Source: Dyella lipolytica
GTDB taxonomy: Bacteria > Pseudomonadota > Gammaproteobacteria > Xanthomonadales > Rhodanobacteraceae
Assembly (NCBI RefSeq): GCF_030160075.1
Contig: NZ_BSNQ01000002.1
Location: 124,001-188,000 of the forward strand
Direction: 5' to 3'
Length of the DNA: 64,000 nucleotides
Shown here in pieces: positions 27,502 through 36,698 of the stretch. Under the pieces are notes generated by a model. That model ran no database searches, was not told the origin of the DNA, and saw only the letters and a list, made by a program, of their open reading frames with translations. Within the stretch, counting starts at the first letter, position 1, and every line of letters begins with the position of its first letter. Both the position numbers and the translations under genes were made by a program.

Positions 27502-27900
27502 TCAGTTCCAGCCGCGCTGTGCATCCAGATACTGCCGCACTACGTAGAGATCGGAGACATTGCCCGACAGCATGCGCTCCAGCGCGGAGTGTCCGCCGAA
27601 CAGCGCCGATTGATTGGGTTTGTGCAGCCAGGCATCGGCCTGCTCCGGATCCGGAAAGAGGATCTGCAGTGCCTTGTAGATACCCAGCAGGTAGCTGATG
27701 CGCTCCAGCGTATCGCGCCCCAGCACGCCATCCTGCTGGCGCTTCCATTTGTAGAAGGTGGATTCCGGCGGATCACCCAGCAGCTTGCGCTGCTCGGCAA
27801 TGCGCAGGTTCCAGAGCTCGGCGAGCTTGAAGAACGTGCGCAGGGCAGGGCCGCCAAGGTCTTCGGCGGGTGCTGTCAGGGATAGGGCATGGGCTGTCAT
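27502..27900 (-). CDS. Xre/ParS (DUF2384)-type antitoxin
   Basis: Antitoxin of about 132 residues. The central part is a helix-turn-helix-like region (about 32-75, ELWNLRIAEQRKLLGDPPESTFYKWKRQ) and the C-terminus is the MbcA/ParS/Xre toxin-binding domain with PNQSALFGGHSALERMLSGNVSDLYVVRQYLDA. It should neutralise the RES toxin and repress the operon. The ATG at 27900 has GGGAG eight bases upstream; an in-frame TTG at 27915 is less likely. Confidence 0.9.
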   Translation of the reverse strand: MTAHALSLTAPAEDLGGPALRTFFKLAELWNLRIAEQRKLLGDPPESTFYKWKRQQDGVLGRDTLERISYLLGIYKALQILFPDPEQADAWLHKPNQSALFGGHSALERMLSGNVSDLYVVRQYLDAQRGWN

Positions 27901-27966
27901 GGCTAACTCTCCCAATAAAGCTTGAGGCCATTCTACTTCATTGGTGAAGTTTTAAGCAACCGGACC

Positions 27967-29748
27967 CTAGGGTGCCTTACCGCCTTTCGCCGCGTCATCG
28001 CCGACATCCGGCTCCGGGCCGCCTTCCGCAATGAATCGGTCGATCCGCTGCTCCAGCACGGGCAAGGGCACCGACCCTGTCGCGAGAACGGTGTCGTGGA
28101 ATGCACGAATGTCGAACTTCGGTCCAAGCGCTTTCTCGGCTTTTGCGCGCAGATCGAGCAGCTTCAGATACCCGAGTTCGTACGACAGCGCCTGGCCGGG
28201 CCAGCTGATGTAGCGATCGATTTCATTGGCGATTTCGCGATCCGATAGCGCGGTGTTCTGCGTCATGTAGTCGATCGCCTGCTGGCGTGTCCAACCCAGG
28301 TGATGGATACCGGTATCGACCACGAGTCGGCAAGCGCGCCACATCTGATACGTGAAAAAACCGAACCGCTGATAGGGCGTCTTGTAGATGCCCATCTCGT
28401 TGCCCAGGTACTCCGAGTAGAGGCCCCAGCCTTCGCCATAGGCGGAGATGTAGCCGTTGCGGCGGAACGCGGGTTGATCGTGTTCTTCTTCCGCCAGTTC
28501 CAATTGCAAAGCATGGCCGGGATACGACTCATGCAAGGTCAACGCCGGCATGTTGTAGAGCGGACGCGAGGGTAGGTCGTAGGTGTTGACCAGATAGACG
28601 TCCGGACCGCCGCGGCCAGAGGTGTAGTACGGCGCGATATCCGCCGGCACCGGCTCGATGGTGAAGCGCTTGCGCGGCAGGTGGCCAAAGAATTTGCCGA
28701 CTTGCCCATCCACTTCCTTAGCGACCCAAGCGGTGCGATCGAGCAATTCCTGTGGCGTCTTGGCGTAAAACTGCCGATCGGTGCGCAGGAAATGCAGGAA
28801 GTCGGTGAAGCTGCCCTTGAAGCCGGTTTCCTGCATGGTCTGCAGCATTTGTGCGTGGATCTTCGCCACCTGCTCCAGCCCGATCTTGTGAATGGTGTCG
28901 GGATCAAGATCGAGCGTGGTGTATTCGTGGATCTGCTGGCGGTAGTAGTTCTTACCGTCCGGTAGCGCCTCCGCCGCCAGCGTGGTGCGCGCATGCGGCA
29001 CATATTCATTGCGGAAGAAGGAGAGCAGCTTCGCGTAGGCGGGAATCACCTCGTGGGTGATTTTCTCGCGTGCGTCGGCCTGTATTGCTGCCGCCGTCGC
29101 CGCAGGTATGGTTGACGGCATGTGCTGCAGCGGCTCGTAGAAGCTGGTCTGCGTGGGGTCTTTTTCATTGGCTACGGATGCAATGGATACATCGCGCCCG
29201 GTCAGCACGGCACGCGGCACACTGAAGCCGCGCTGCAAGCCGGCACGCATGTTGTCGATCTGCTGGTCGAAATACGCCGGCACCTGGCCGAGGCGATCCA
29301 CGTAATGGCGATAGTCGCTTTCGGTGCGTAATCCTTCACTGTTCAGATCATCGCCGAGTTCGCTCCAGAACGCCGAGTCGCTATTGAACGGCATCTGCCA
29401 CTGCTTGAATTGCTGATCGGCGATGAAGTTGCGGATCTGCTCGCGATACACCGCGTAGTTCACCTGATCGGCGGGTGTGAGTTGCTTCGTATCGATGGCA
29501 TCGAGCTGGCTCATCACCTTGCGCCAGAGATCGAGGCGCTCCTGCTGGCTCTTCGCATCGACCTGATCCAGCCGGCCGTTGTTGGGCTGCGACTCGCCCG
29601 ATGCGCTGACGCCGGCCTGTCCGGTACGCCACGCCCACTCCTGCTGGTAGATCTGCTTGAAATGCAAGTCTGCATCCTGTTGCGCCCATGCCGGCATCGC
29701 CAGAGCAAGGCCCAAGGCCATGCATCCCCTACGTGTTGCGTTGTTCAC
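27967..29748 (-). CDS. Exported DUF885-family metallopeptidase-like protein
   Basis: Protein of about 593 residues, DUF885 (COG4805) family, thought to be zinc peptidases. The start is a GTG at 29748 whose GTGA overlaps the SulP stop; an internal ATG at 29721 is an alternative. The N-terminus is a signal peptide (NNATRRGCMALGLALAMPAWA). The zinc motif HESYPGH lies at about residue 406, followed by the downstream glutamate region AYGEGWGLYSEYLG. The protein is probably periplasmic. It is the last of three overlapping genes with a SulP transporter and a ParB-like protein; no common pathway is obvious. Confidence 0.88.
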   Translation of the reverse strand: MNNATRRGCMALGLALAMPAWAQQDADLHFKQIYQQEWAWRTGQAGVSASGESQPNNGRLDQVDAKSQQERLDLWRKVMSQLDAIDTKQLTPADQVNYAVYREQIRNFIADQQFKQWQMPFNSDSAFWSELGDDLNSEGLRTESDYRHYVDRLGQVPAYFDQQIDNMRAGLQRGFSVPRAVLTGRDVSIASVANEKDPTQTSFYEPLQHMPSTIPAATAAAIQADAREKITHEVIPAYAKLLSFFRNEYVPHARTTLAAEALPDGKNYYRQQIHEYTTLDLDPDTIHKIGLEQVAKIHAQMLQTMQETGFKGSFTDFLHFLRTDRQFYAKTPQELLDRTAWVAKEVDGQVGKFFGHLPRKRFTIEPVPADIAPYYTSGRGGPDVYLVNTYDLPSRPLYNMPALTLHESYPGHALQLELAEEEHDQPAFRRNGYISAYGEGWGLYSEYLGNEMGIYKTPYQRFGFFTYQMWRACRLVVDTGIHHLGWTRQQAIDYMTQNTALSDREIANEIDRYISWPGQALSYELGYLKLLDLRAKAEKALGPKFDIRAFHDTVLATGSVPLPVLEQRIDRFIAEGGPEPDVGDDAAKGGKAP

Positions 29749-31400
29749 TGCGCTTGATTCCCCGTGGACGATAGCGCGGCGGTGGATGCCGACACGGCAT
29801 CTTCCACGCTCCAGTTGTTGAGCGCCTGTGGCGAAAGCTGGGGCAGCGCGGCGCGCAACAGCAGGGCGCGTGTATCGTCTTTCAAGCGTGCGACGCGCAA
29901 ACCCACGCTGCGCGATTGCAGCCAACTGGAAAAATCGCTGAGCGATTCCAGGGCGGTACCGTCGAGATCCGGCGATTCCTCCAGACTCAGAACCACCTGC
30001 TTGAGATCCGCACGTTGCTCCACCTGCTGCCGCGCCAGTGCCAGCACGGACTCCGCATTGGCGAAGAACAGCGGCTCTTCCGGGCGCAAGATCAAGATGC
30101 CCGGCGGCTGTACGGCATCCGGATGCTGCGCGATATCGACGAAATCATGACCGTTGGCGAGACGGCCAAGCACGCTGAGCCGCGCGACGGCGAGCTGGCG
30201 CAGCAGCAGGATCAGGCTGAAGGCGATCGCGACCAACAGGCCGTTGAGAATGCCCAGTGACAACACTGCCACCACCGCAGCCAGCGCCAGCAGGCGATCG
30301 CGTTTCCACTGCAGATAAGGCCGGAATACCGACAGCCGCCACGATTTGCTCACCGCATGAATCACGATGGCGGCCAACACCGCGAGCGGGATGCGTTCGA
30401 TCCAGCGCAATAGCAGCAAGACCATCAGCAACACGCTGGCACCGGCGATCAAACCCGCCAGACGCGAGCGCGCACCGGCCGCCTCGTTGGCCGACGTGCC
30501 GGAATAACCGGCACCCACCGGCATGCCATGCAACAGGCCGCACAACACATTGGCGAGACCCAGCACGAGCAGATCGCGGTTCGGTTCCACCGGGTCGTTA
30601 TGTTTGAGCGCAAAGCCGCGGATGGAACTGTATGACTCGGCGTACAGAATCAACAGCAACGCCGCTGCCAGTTCCACGCTGGGCATCCATTGGCCGCTCG
30701 CCGGCCAGGTCGGCATGCCGAGATCCATATGCAGATTGATCGCGCCGGTCAGCGGCACGCCGCGCGCCTGCAGCCAGCCGGAGGCGATGACACCGAGGGC
30801 AATGACCAGCAGACTGCCAGGCAGCCGCGGTATGCGTTCGCACACGAACAACAAGGCCAACGCCAACACACCCGCACCGAGCGTAACGACCTGCACCTGA
30901 TTCGACGTCTGCACCAGATCCTTGATCAGCAGCGGCACGAAATCGCCATGCAACTCAGGCCAGCCGCCCAGATGCGGCAGCTGCTTCAGCGCGATAACGA
31001 TGGCCAGGCCAAAGGTGTATCCGCGCAACACCGGGCGCGCGATGAGATGCGACAGGCCGCCCAACCGCGCAAAGCCCGCGATCAGAAAACAGATGCCGCC
31101 GAACAACACCAGCGTGGCCGCGATAGCCACGCGCGCAGCCATGGAACCGCCCGCCAACGCAATCGTTCCCGCCGCCAACACGGCCGCCGAGGAGGAGGTT
31201 GACGAGACGATGGCGAAACGGCTGCGGCCCAGCAATCCGTAGCAGATCAGACCGATGAACAGCGCGATCACACCCGCTTGCGGCGGCATGCCGGCGATGC
31301 CCGAATACGCCACCGCTTCGGGCACTAGCAAGCCAGCGATCGCCAGACCCGCCAGCACGTCGGCAACGCGTGCCGACGACGACGCTGGCGTCGCGCTCAT
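29745..31400 (-). CDS. SulP-family anion transporter with STAS domain
   Basis: Inner-membrane protein of 551 residues. About ten or more transmembrane helices occupy residues 10-400, with the SulP opening AGLAIAGLLVPEAVAYSGIAGMPPQAG and the MPVGAGYSGTSANEAAGARS stretch near the substrate site. A STAS domain follows (about 430-540, with VLSLEESPDLDGTALESLSDF). Members move sulfate, bicarbonate or dicarboxylates; the substrate cannot be read. It overlaps the ParB-like gene upstream by 4 bp (ATGA) and the DUF885 gene downstream by 4 bp (GTGA). Confidence 0.93.
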   Translation of the reverse strand: MSATPASSSARVADVLAGLAIAGLLVPEAVAYSGIAGMPPQAGVIALFIGLICYGLLGRSRFAIVSSTSSSAAVLAAGTIALAGGSMAARVAIAATLVLFGGICFLIAGFARLGGLSHLIARPVLRGYTFGLAIVIALKQLPHLGGWPELHGDFVPLLIKDLVQTSNQVQVVTLGAGVLALALLFVCERIPRLPGSLLVIALGVIASGWLQARGVPLTGAINLHMDLGMPTWPASGQWMPSVELAAALLLILYAESYSSIRGFALKHNDPVEPNRDLLVLGLANVLCGLLHGMPVGAGYSGTSANEAAGARSRLAGLIAGASVLLMVLLLLRWIERIPLAVLAAIVIHAVSKSWRLSVFRPYLQWKRDRLLALAAVVAVLSLGILNGLLVAIAFSLILLLRQLAVARLSVLGRLANGHDFVDIAQHPDAVQPPGILILRPEEPLFFANAESVLALARQQVEQRADLKQVVLSLEESPDLDGTALESLSDFSSWLQSRSVGLRVARLKDDTRALLLRAALPQLSPQALNNWSVEDAVSASTAALSSTGNQAQ

Positions 31401-32011
31401 TGGATGTGGCCGCTCCAGCCCGGCAGATAAGCCGTTTCATGCGAGTGCGACAATAGCAAGGCATCTTGGAATTGCTTGGCGGTGACGCGACCGTTCTTGA
31501 GTTTCATATGTCGCCGGAAGAAATCGGCCCAGAGGAATTCCGAGTACGGCGTGGCGTCCTTGGAATAACCGCCAGCCATGCGCACGCGCGCGGCGAGTGT
31601 GCGGAATGGATCGTCCGCCATCCCGGTGAGGCTGCGCGGAATCGCGTCGTATTCCTGCCGTTGACCGTGCTCGTTATACGGATGCGCCCAGCGGTTGAAT
31701 TCCATGGTGTGCCAGAACACCGGCGTTTCCAGCCAGGAGAAATCGCGCTGGATCATCACCGGTACGGCTTTGACGCCTTCTTCATACAAGGCCAGCCCAA
31801 GGTGATGGTGGTCGACGATATAGACCTGATTCTTCGGACCCAAGACGCCGGGGAACCAGTGCTGGGAAAGCAGTTCCTTGCGCTTCTTTTTGCCGAGCTT
31901 TTCCCACTGGACGCGTTTTTGCGCCACTTCGGCCTTGCCCACCGTCATCTGGGTGGGGCGCAACTTACCCGGTGCAATCGACAACAGAGGATGACGCACG
32001 CCTGTGGACAT
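31397..32011 (-). CDS. ParB/Srx-superfamily-like protein, not a partition ParB
   Basis: Protein of 204 residues in a family often annotated ParB-like (COG4318). It opens with the N-terminal ParB/sulfiredoxin-like phrase LRPTQMTVGKAEV and contains VYIVDHHHLGLAL, the equivalent of the nucleotide-pocket GHHR-type segment. It lacks the DNA-binding helix-turn-helix and C-terminal dimer domain of a chromosome-partition ParB. The start at 32011 has GGAG upstream; the frame is open to 32278 but without any site. First gene of the ParB-like/SulP/DUF885 unit, with a 4-bp overlap to SulP. Function unknown. Confidence 0.75.
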   Translation of the reverse strand: MSTGVRHPLLSIAPGKLRPTQMTVGKAEVAQKRVQWEKLGKKKRKELLSQHWFPGVLGPKNQVYIVDHHHLGLALYEEGVKAVPVMIQRDFSWLETPVFWHTMEFNRWAHPYNEHGQRQEYDAIPRSLTGMADDPFRTLAARVRMAGGYSKDATPYSEFLWADFFRRHMKLKNGRVTAKQFQDALLLSHSHETAYLPGWSGHIQ

Positions 32012-32072
32012 GACATGACTCCTGCGGTGGCTCTGGTTTGCGCAGGGTACCCGAAGCGGAGAAACGGCGCGC

Positions 32073-32777
32073 CTATTCCAATCCGGAGTAATAGCCGCGC
32101 ATGGCTTGCAGGTAGGAAGCCAGGTTGCGGTCCGCGGCGCTCTCGAATATTTCGCCCGTGTGCTCGATCCGCTCGATGCGGTCCGGGCGGAAGTTGCGAA
32201 AATCCCGCCGCAAGCGACACCAGGTGCCCAGTGTCCACTTGCCGCCCCAGAAGGCCAGACACAGCGGTTCCACCTCACGCTCGCTTTCGCGACCTACCTC
32301 GTCGCGATAAAGCAGCCGCAATACGTTCTGCGCTTCGATCGCCGCATGCAGTTGATCGATGCGGGCGGCGAAGGCGACCGATTCCTCGTCGCGCCAGATC
32401 GGCGCGTAGATGCGCGTACGCGACGAGCGTTCGCGCAATTCGGGCGGCAGCACCGCTTCGATTTTCACCAGCGCCGCCTGGGCACCAGCCGCCAGTCTCT
32501 CGCCGGCAAAAGCGCGGACGAAGCGCGTGCCGACCACCAGCGATTCGAGTTCGTCGGCGGTAAACATCAGCGGCGGTATGTCCGAGCCCTTGCGCAGCAC
32601 GTAGCCGACGCCGGCCTCACCTTCGATCGGTACGCCCGACAACTGCAGGTCGGCCACGTCGCGGTAGACCGTGCGTAGCGATACGCCCAAGGTTTCCGCA
32701 AGCTGACGCGCCTGCAAAGCTGTGCGGCGTCCGCGCAGGGCGTTGATGATGAGGAAGAGACGGTCGGCTCGGCGCAT
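32073..32777 (-). CDS. YafY-type HTH/WYL-domain transcriptional regulator
   Basis: Regulator of about 234 residues. The N-terminal DeoR-like helix-turn-helix (about 1-55, RADRLFLIINALRGRRTALQARQLAETLGVSLRTVYRD) is followed by a WYL domain ending with AFWGGKWTLGTWCRLRRDFRNFRPDRI. WYL domains sense ligands, often nucleotides. I use the ATG at 32777; an upstream in-frame start at 32816 would extend the protein beyond the family start. It lies between the ParB-like operon and the GST gene; the target is not evident. Confidence 0.9.
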   Translation of the reverse strand: MRRADRLFLIINALRGRRTALQARQLAETLGVSLRTVYRDVADLQLSGVPIEGEAGVGYVLRKGSDIPPLMFTADELESLVVGTRFVRAFAGERLAAGAQAALVKIEAVLPPELRERSSRTRIYAPIWRDEESVAFAARIDQLHAAIEAQNVLRLLYRDEVGRESEREVEPLCLAFWGGKWTLGTWCRLRRDFRNFRPDRIERIEHTGEIFESAADRNLASYLQAMRGYYSGLE

Positions 32778-32900
32778 GGGTACATGATCGCCCACGCAGC
32801 CATGGCGGGCCAGCACCCAAAGTCATGCGCCGCAGTCGCAATGCGTGAGACAGACATGGGCGAGCCGTGTTGATGCATGGTCTCGACTCGCCCGCTGCGC

Positions 32901-33527
32901 TCACGCCGCCTGCTGCGCGGCGAATTCGGCATCCTTGGCCGCGGCACGCTGCATGGCGGGACGTGTGATCACACGATCGATGTACGCGCGGATCTCCGGG
33001 GTTTCCGGGACGAGATGGAACATCGTGGTCCAATGCAAGGCGCCACCCCACAACACATCTACCGCGGTGAATCGTTCGCCGAGCAGATACGGGCCCTTGG
33101 CAAGCTGCAGTGCGAGTGTGTTGAGCACATCGTCCCAAGTGCCGTAAGGCGACGTGGAAGGCGGCGCCGGATCACGCTGTTGTGAGCGGTCGACGATTGC
33201 TGGCTCGAAACAGGAACCGTAATAGACCATCCACCGCAGGTAGGGACCGCGCAGTGGATCGTCGATGGCCGGTGCCAGTCCTGCTTCCGGATAGAGATCG
33301 GCTAGATACAGAAATACCGCCGGCTGTTCGGTGATCAATGCCTCGCCGTGACGAATCGCCGGCACCTTGCCCATCGGGTTGATCGCCCGGTACGCCGACT
33401 GACGTTGTTCGCCGGATTTGAGGTTGACCAGATGCAAGTCGTAATCCACGCCAAGTTCTTCGAGCAGCGAAAACGTGCCGCCGGAGCGACTGTTCGGCGC
33501 GTGATAGAAGGTGATTCTCGGACTCAT
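32901..33527 (-). CDS. Glutathione S-transferase
   Basis: Cytosolic-type GST of 208 residues. The thioredoxin-fold N-domain opens ITFYHAPNSRSGGTFSLLEEL, with Ser14 as a candidate catalytic residue, and the glutathione-binding phrase is MGKVPAIRHGEALITEQPAVFLYLADLYP. The all-helical C-domain follows. Its start overlaps by 4 bp the stop of the 97-residue unknown gene, which follows the DJ-1-like gene, so all three form an operon, perhaps in detoxification of reactive carbonyls or electrophiles (inference). Confidence 0.93.
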   Translation of the reverse strand: MSPRITFYHAPNSRSGGTFSLLEELGVDYDLHLVNLKSGEQRQSAYRAINPMGKVPAIRHGEALITEQPAVFLYLADLYPEAGLAPAIDDPLRGPYLRWMVYYGSCFEPAIVDRSQQRDPAPPSTSPYGTWDDVLNTLALQLAKGPYLLGERFTAVDVLWGGALHWTTMFHLVPETPEIRAYIDRVITRPAMQRAAAKDAEFAAQQAA

Positions 33528-33817
33528 GATGCATGCCTCCGTGATGGATGAATCAGCGATGCGGCGGTTCGACGTACGCGTTCCGCCAACGACTTGGCCG
33601 TCACCGAAAACGCGTGCAAACCCGCGGGAGTGTTTGTGGTGGTTACCAACACGCGTCGAGGGCCGGATTTGAAAGCGGGCGTCAGATGGATGGCTTTGCT
33701 GCCCTTTGTCGGCGGCGCTTGCGGCGGCTTGGGCAGACGGTACTGGCCATCCATCAGCAAGCCACGGAGATAGAGCGGGCGATAAGCGGCCAGTACACGA
33801 TCGATCACGTTGTTCAT
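33524..33817 (-). CDS. Unrecognised 97-residue protein in the DJ-1/GST operon
   Basis: I do not recognise this protein. The ATG at 33817 has AGGGAG six bases upstream, 10 bp after the DJ-1-like stop, and the gene ends with a 4-bp overlap (ATGA) with the GST start. These features argue it is translated. It is basic, with a proline/lysine-rich middle (LPKPPQAPPTKGSK) and a C-terminal half RRVLVTTTNTPAGLHAFSVT. No signal peptide, no membrane helix, no cysteine. Confidence 0.65.
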   Translation of the reverse strand: MNNVIDRVLAAYRPLYLRGLLMDGQYRLPKPPQAPPTKGSKAIHLTPAFKSGPRRVLVTTTNTPAGLHAFSVTAKSLAERVRRTAASLIHPSRRHAS

Positions 33818-33827
33818 AACGAACTCC

Positions 33828-34448
33828 CTAAGCAGCTCGAACGATTTCAGTAGCCACACCGGGAAACCACGGCGGGGGAATGGCGTGCTTGAACAGGCGG
33901 TACCAGTGCTCGCGGTCGCTGGCGTTGTAGAGTTCCAGCGTGTGGATGACTTCGCGCGCGAACTCGACGCTGCCCAGATGACTGGCGGTCGTCACGCCAC
34001 CGTCACTCACGGCAAGCACATTCGCGTCGTATTGCTCGTGCCCGGCATAACTCGGCACTTCGCGGGCAATCTGGCTCGCCCAATTACCCGTATGGCGGCA
34101 GCGGTTGATCAGCCCGGCACGCGCCACCGCCAGCACGCCTTCATCGATGGCAGCGACCGGAGCGCCAGCGTCGTGCACGCGACGTGCAAGTGCGGCGACT
34201 TGATCGACCTGTGCGGGCAACCACAGGTGGCCACCGGGCAGAATGAGCAACGCCGCGGCATCCAGATCGAGCTGATCCACGCTGCCATCCGGCAACACCT
34301 GCAGCCCGCTCATCGATGTCACCGGTTCGCGGGAGAAACCGACGGTACGTACTTCCCACTCCCCGGGCCGGCGGACCTCGCTCAAGGCCAATGCCACCTG
34401 CCAATCCGCAAATCCGTCAAAAACCAGCACATAAACTGTGTCGCGCAT
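33828..34448 (-). CDS. DJ-1/PfpI-superfamily protein lacking the nucleophile cysteine
   Basis: Protein of 206 residues with the class I glutamine-amidotransferase-like fold of DJ-1/PfpI (YVLVFDGFADWQVALALSEV at the start and LLILPGGHLW). At the nucleophile elbow, where relatives read AICGAT, this reads AIDEGVLAVARAGL. The cysteine is replaced, while the following HTGN and the later catalytic region remain. Hydrolase, deglycase or chaperone activity depending on that cysteine would be lost or changed. First gene of the operon with a 97-residue protein and GST. Confidence 0.85.
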   Translation of the reverse strand: MRDTVYVLVFDGFADWQVALALSEVRRPGEWEVRTVGFSREPVTSMSGLQVLPDGSVDQLDLDAAALLILPGGHLWLPAQVDQVAALARRVHDAGAPVAAIDEGVLAVARAGLINRCRHTGNWASQIAREVPSYAGHEQYDANVLAVSDGGVTTASHLGSVEFAREVIHTLELYNASDREHWYRLFKHAIPPPWFPGVATEIVRAA

Positions 34449-34598
34449 GATCGTTTCTCCCTTTCGATGATGTGAGCTTGCGCCCCGCCTGCTGCCAGCG
34501 TGTTGTCAGCAGGAAGCCTGGCGGTCCATTCAGGCCTACGGCTGGCATCCCGCGGGCAGACCCGGGAAAATGGCTATCCCTTTGCCTGCAGATTCGCC

Positions 34599-35615
34599 AT
34601 GAAGCCCATTTCGCTGATCCAGTTCCTGATCGAGGAACGCCGTGCCGGCCGCATCAACGCCGAACTTTCCCTGCTAATCGAAGTGGTCGCGCGCGCCTGC
34701 AAGCGCATCGCGGTGGCCACGAACAAGGGCGCGTTGGGCGGGGTGCTGGGGAATGCCGGCAGCGACAACGTGCAAGGCGAGGCGCAAAAGAAGCTGGACG
34801 TGATCTCCAACGAGATCCTGCTGGAAGCCAACGCCTGGGGCGGTCATCTTGCCGCGTGCGCATCGGAGGAAATGGAAGATCCGCAGCCGATCCCCGATAT
34901 GTATCCGAAGGGCAATCACTTACTGATGTTCGATCCGCTCGACGGCAGTTCGAACATCGATGTGAATATCTCGGTGGGCACCATCTTCTCCGTACTACGT
35001 TGCCCCGACGGCATCACCGAACCCAAGGTCGAACACTTCCTGCAACCCGGTACCACTCAGCTGGCCGCGGGCTATGTGGTCTACGGCCCCGCGACTGTGC
35101 TGGTGCTCACCTTCGGCCACGGTACGCATGAGTTCACGCTGGATCGCGAAGTGGGCAGCTTCCTGCTCAGCCGCCGCGACGTGCGCGTTCCGGAAGAAAC
35201 CGGCGAGTTCGCCATCAACATGTCCAACCAACGCCACTGGGAAGCGCCGATGCAGCGCTACATCGGCGAACTGCTGGCCGGCACGGACGGCCCGCGCGGC
35301 AAGGACTTCAACATGCGTTGGGTCGCTTCGATGGTGGCCGACGTGCACCGCATCGTCACTCGCGGCGGCGTGTTCTTCTACCCGCTCGATGCAAAGATCA
35401 AGAGCAAGGGCGGCAAGCTGCGCCTGATGTACGAAGCCAATCCGATGGCCTTCATCATCGAACAAGCCGGCGGCGCGGCGACCACGGGGCGCGAGCGCAT
35501 TCTTGAGCTACAACCCACCGGGCTGCACCAGCGCGTGCCGGTGTTTCTTGGCTCGAAAAAGGAAGTCGAGATCGCCACGCATTACCACCGTGAAGCGGAC
35601 GGGGCGCAAAGCTGA
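34599..35615 (+). CDS. fbp: Class I fructose-1,6-bisphosphatase
   Basis: Gluconeogenic phosphatase converting fructose-1,6-bisphosphate to fructose-6-phosphate; cytoplasmic, magnesium dependent. The 338-residue protein has the metal-binding motif [12 protein letters not shown] at about residues 110-121 and the sugar-phosphate motif region [12 protein letters not shown] near 285. The start at 34599 gives family length; the frame is open upstream to 34500, with no family match. Single gene, ending at the nested hairpin at 35621. Confidence 0.97.
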   Translation: MKPISLIQFLIEERRAGRINAELSLLIEVVARACKRIAVATNKGALGGVLGNAGSDNVQGEAQKKLDVISNEILLEANAWGGHLAACASEEMEDPQPIPDMYPKGNHLLMFDPLDGSSNIDVNISVGTIFSVLRCPDGITEPKVEHFLQPGTTQLAAGYVVYGPATVLVLTFGHGTHEFTLDREVGSFLLSRRDVRVPEETGEFAINMSNQRHWEAPMQRYIGELLAGTDGPRGKDFNMRWVASMVADVHRIVTRGGVFFYPLDAKIKSKGGKLRLMYEANPMAFIIEQAGGAATTGRERILELQPTGLHQRVPVFLGSKKEVEIATHYHREADGAQS

Positions 35616-35620
35616 GTTCG

Positions 35621-35670
35621 TCGTCCCGGCGAGGCGCTTCGCGACAGCGAAGCTGGTCGAGCCGGGACGA
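35621..35670. repeat. Nested inverted repeat between convergent fbp and oxygenase genes
   Basis: Outer arms TCGTCCCGGC (35621-35630) and GCCGGGACGA (35661-35670) enclose a second hairpin GCTTCGC (35636-35642)/GCGAAGC (35647-35653) with loop GACA. It sits between convergent genes and can form the same structure on both strands, so it may terminate both. Confidence 0.7.
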
Positions 35671-35687
35671 AAATGCTTGGTGGCTCT

Positions 35688-36584
35688 TCAGCTCGTTGCG
35701 GTCGCAGGCGACAGTGCTTCTCCATAACGCCGCTGTCGCATCCACTTGGTGACGATCCACTTCTCGCCGCGCGTCACGGGTGAGCCACCATGCAAGGTGA
35801 GGCGATCGAGCTGGTTCTGGCTGTTGGTGTATTCGAAATAGACGGCCGAACCTTTTTTCGGCACGACTTCCAGGCCGATCTCGGGGAAGATGGTGGTACC
35901 GCCCTCTTCCACGTCATTCAAGTACATCACGAGCGTGGAGACGCGCTGACCACCGATAGTCATCTGCACGTGGCTGCCGGGTTCTTCCGGCGGAAAATAA
36001 TCGAAGTGGGGTTTGTATTCACCGCCGGTGCCGTAATGCAATACCTGCAGGCCTTCGCCGTGGTCGACCGGCCAGTGCATGACTTCGCCGATGCGGCGAT
36101 CGAGGCGAGTGATGAAAGGATCCGCGTTGAGGGCGAAGAAGGTACCTTCGCTGCTGCGGTCGGCGATCACTTCATGTTTGCCGCTGATGGGATCGACCGT
36201 GGTGGAACGATGCATCTTGTCGGCGGAGAGACGAATGAGCTGGTCGCACTCCTCGTCGCTGAGTACGCCTTCGAGCACGGCGATCATCGGACGATTCACG
36301 CGTGTCACCACGCGCACGTCGCGGTCGGATGTGCGAATGATATTTCCAGCGGGTAAGCGTGGCATTTCGTAGACGTAACCGGTCCCGACTTTCGGCTTCA
36401 CTTCAAAAGGTGCCGCGACGGGTTCGTTGTTGGTCATGACGCCATTGACCGCTGCCCGCGCGAACACGGGATCGAAGCGGTTGCGCACCATGTCGTCGAC
36501 CAGCGATTGTGGCGCGCAGCCGCGTGCCAGGTTTTCGCGGATCCAGTTGCGCCATTCGGGCGACAGGTTAGTGATGCCGTTCAT
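35688..36584 (-). CDS. Prolyl-4-hydroxylase-like 2OG-Fe(II) oxygenase
   Basis: Dioxygenase of 298 residues with the P4H alpha-subunit C-terminal domain. The iron ligands are in YKPHFDYF (HxD) and in LHGGSPVTRGEKW (distal His), followed by the 2-oxoglutarate-binding lysine EKWIVTKW. A conserved YLNDVEEGGTTIFP strand lies between. The N-terminal about 90 residues are an unknown helical region. Bacterial relatives hydroxylate prolines in peptides or proteins such as EF-Tu; the substrate here is unknown. The ATG at 36584 has GGGGAG upstream. Confidence 0.9.
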   Translation of the reverse strand: MNGITNLSPEWRNWIRENLARGCAPQSLVDDMVRNRFDPVFARAAVNGVMTNNEPVAAPFEVKPKVGTGYVYEMPRLPAGNIIRTSDRDVRVVTRVNRPMIAVLEGVLSDEECDQLIRLSADKMHRSTTVDPISGKHEVIADRSSEGTFFALNADPFITRLDRRIGEVMHWPVDHGEGLQVLHYGTGGEYKPHFDYFPPEEPGSHVQMTIGGQRVSTLVMYLNDVEEGGTTIFPEIGLEVVPKKGSAVYFEYTNSQNQLDRLTLHGGSPVTRGEKWIVTKWMRQRRYGEALSPATATS

Positions 36585-36698
36585 TGCAGACTCCCCAGTC
36601 CACACTGTTGTCGTTTCGGTAGCGGTTTCCGCACTGCCGGCAACGATGGTGACAGGGCGAACCTCGCCCCATTGTGATCCCGTTTGCCACCTGCGTGC

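Noticed and set aside
31397-32011. Chromosome-partition ParB
   Set aside because: No helix-turn-helix, no dimer domain, no parA nearby; only the ParB/sulfiredoxin-like N-region is similar.
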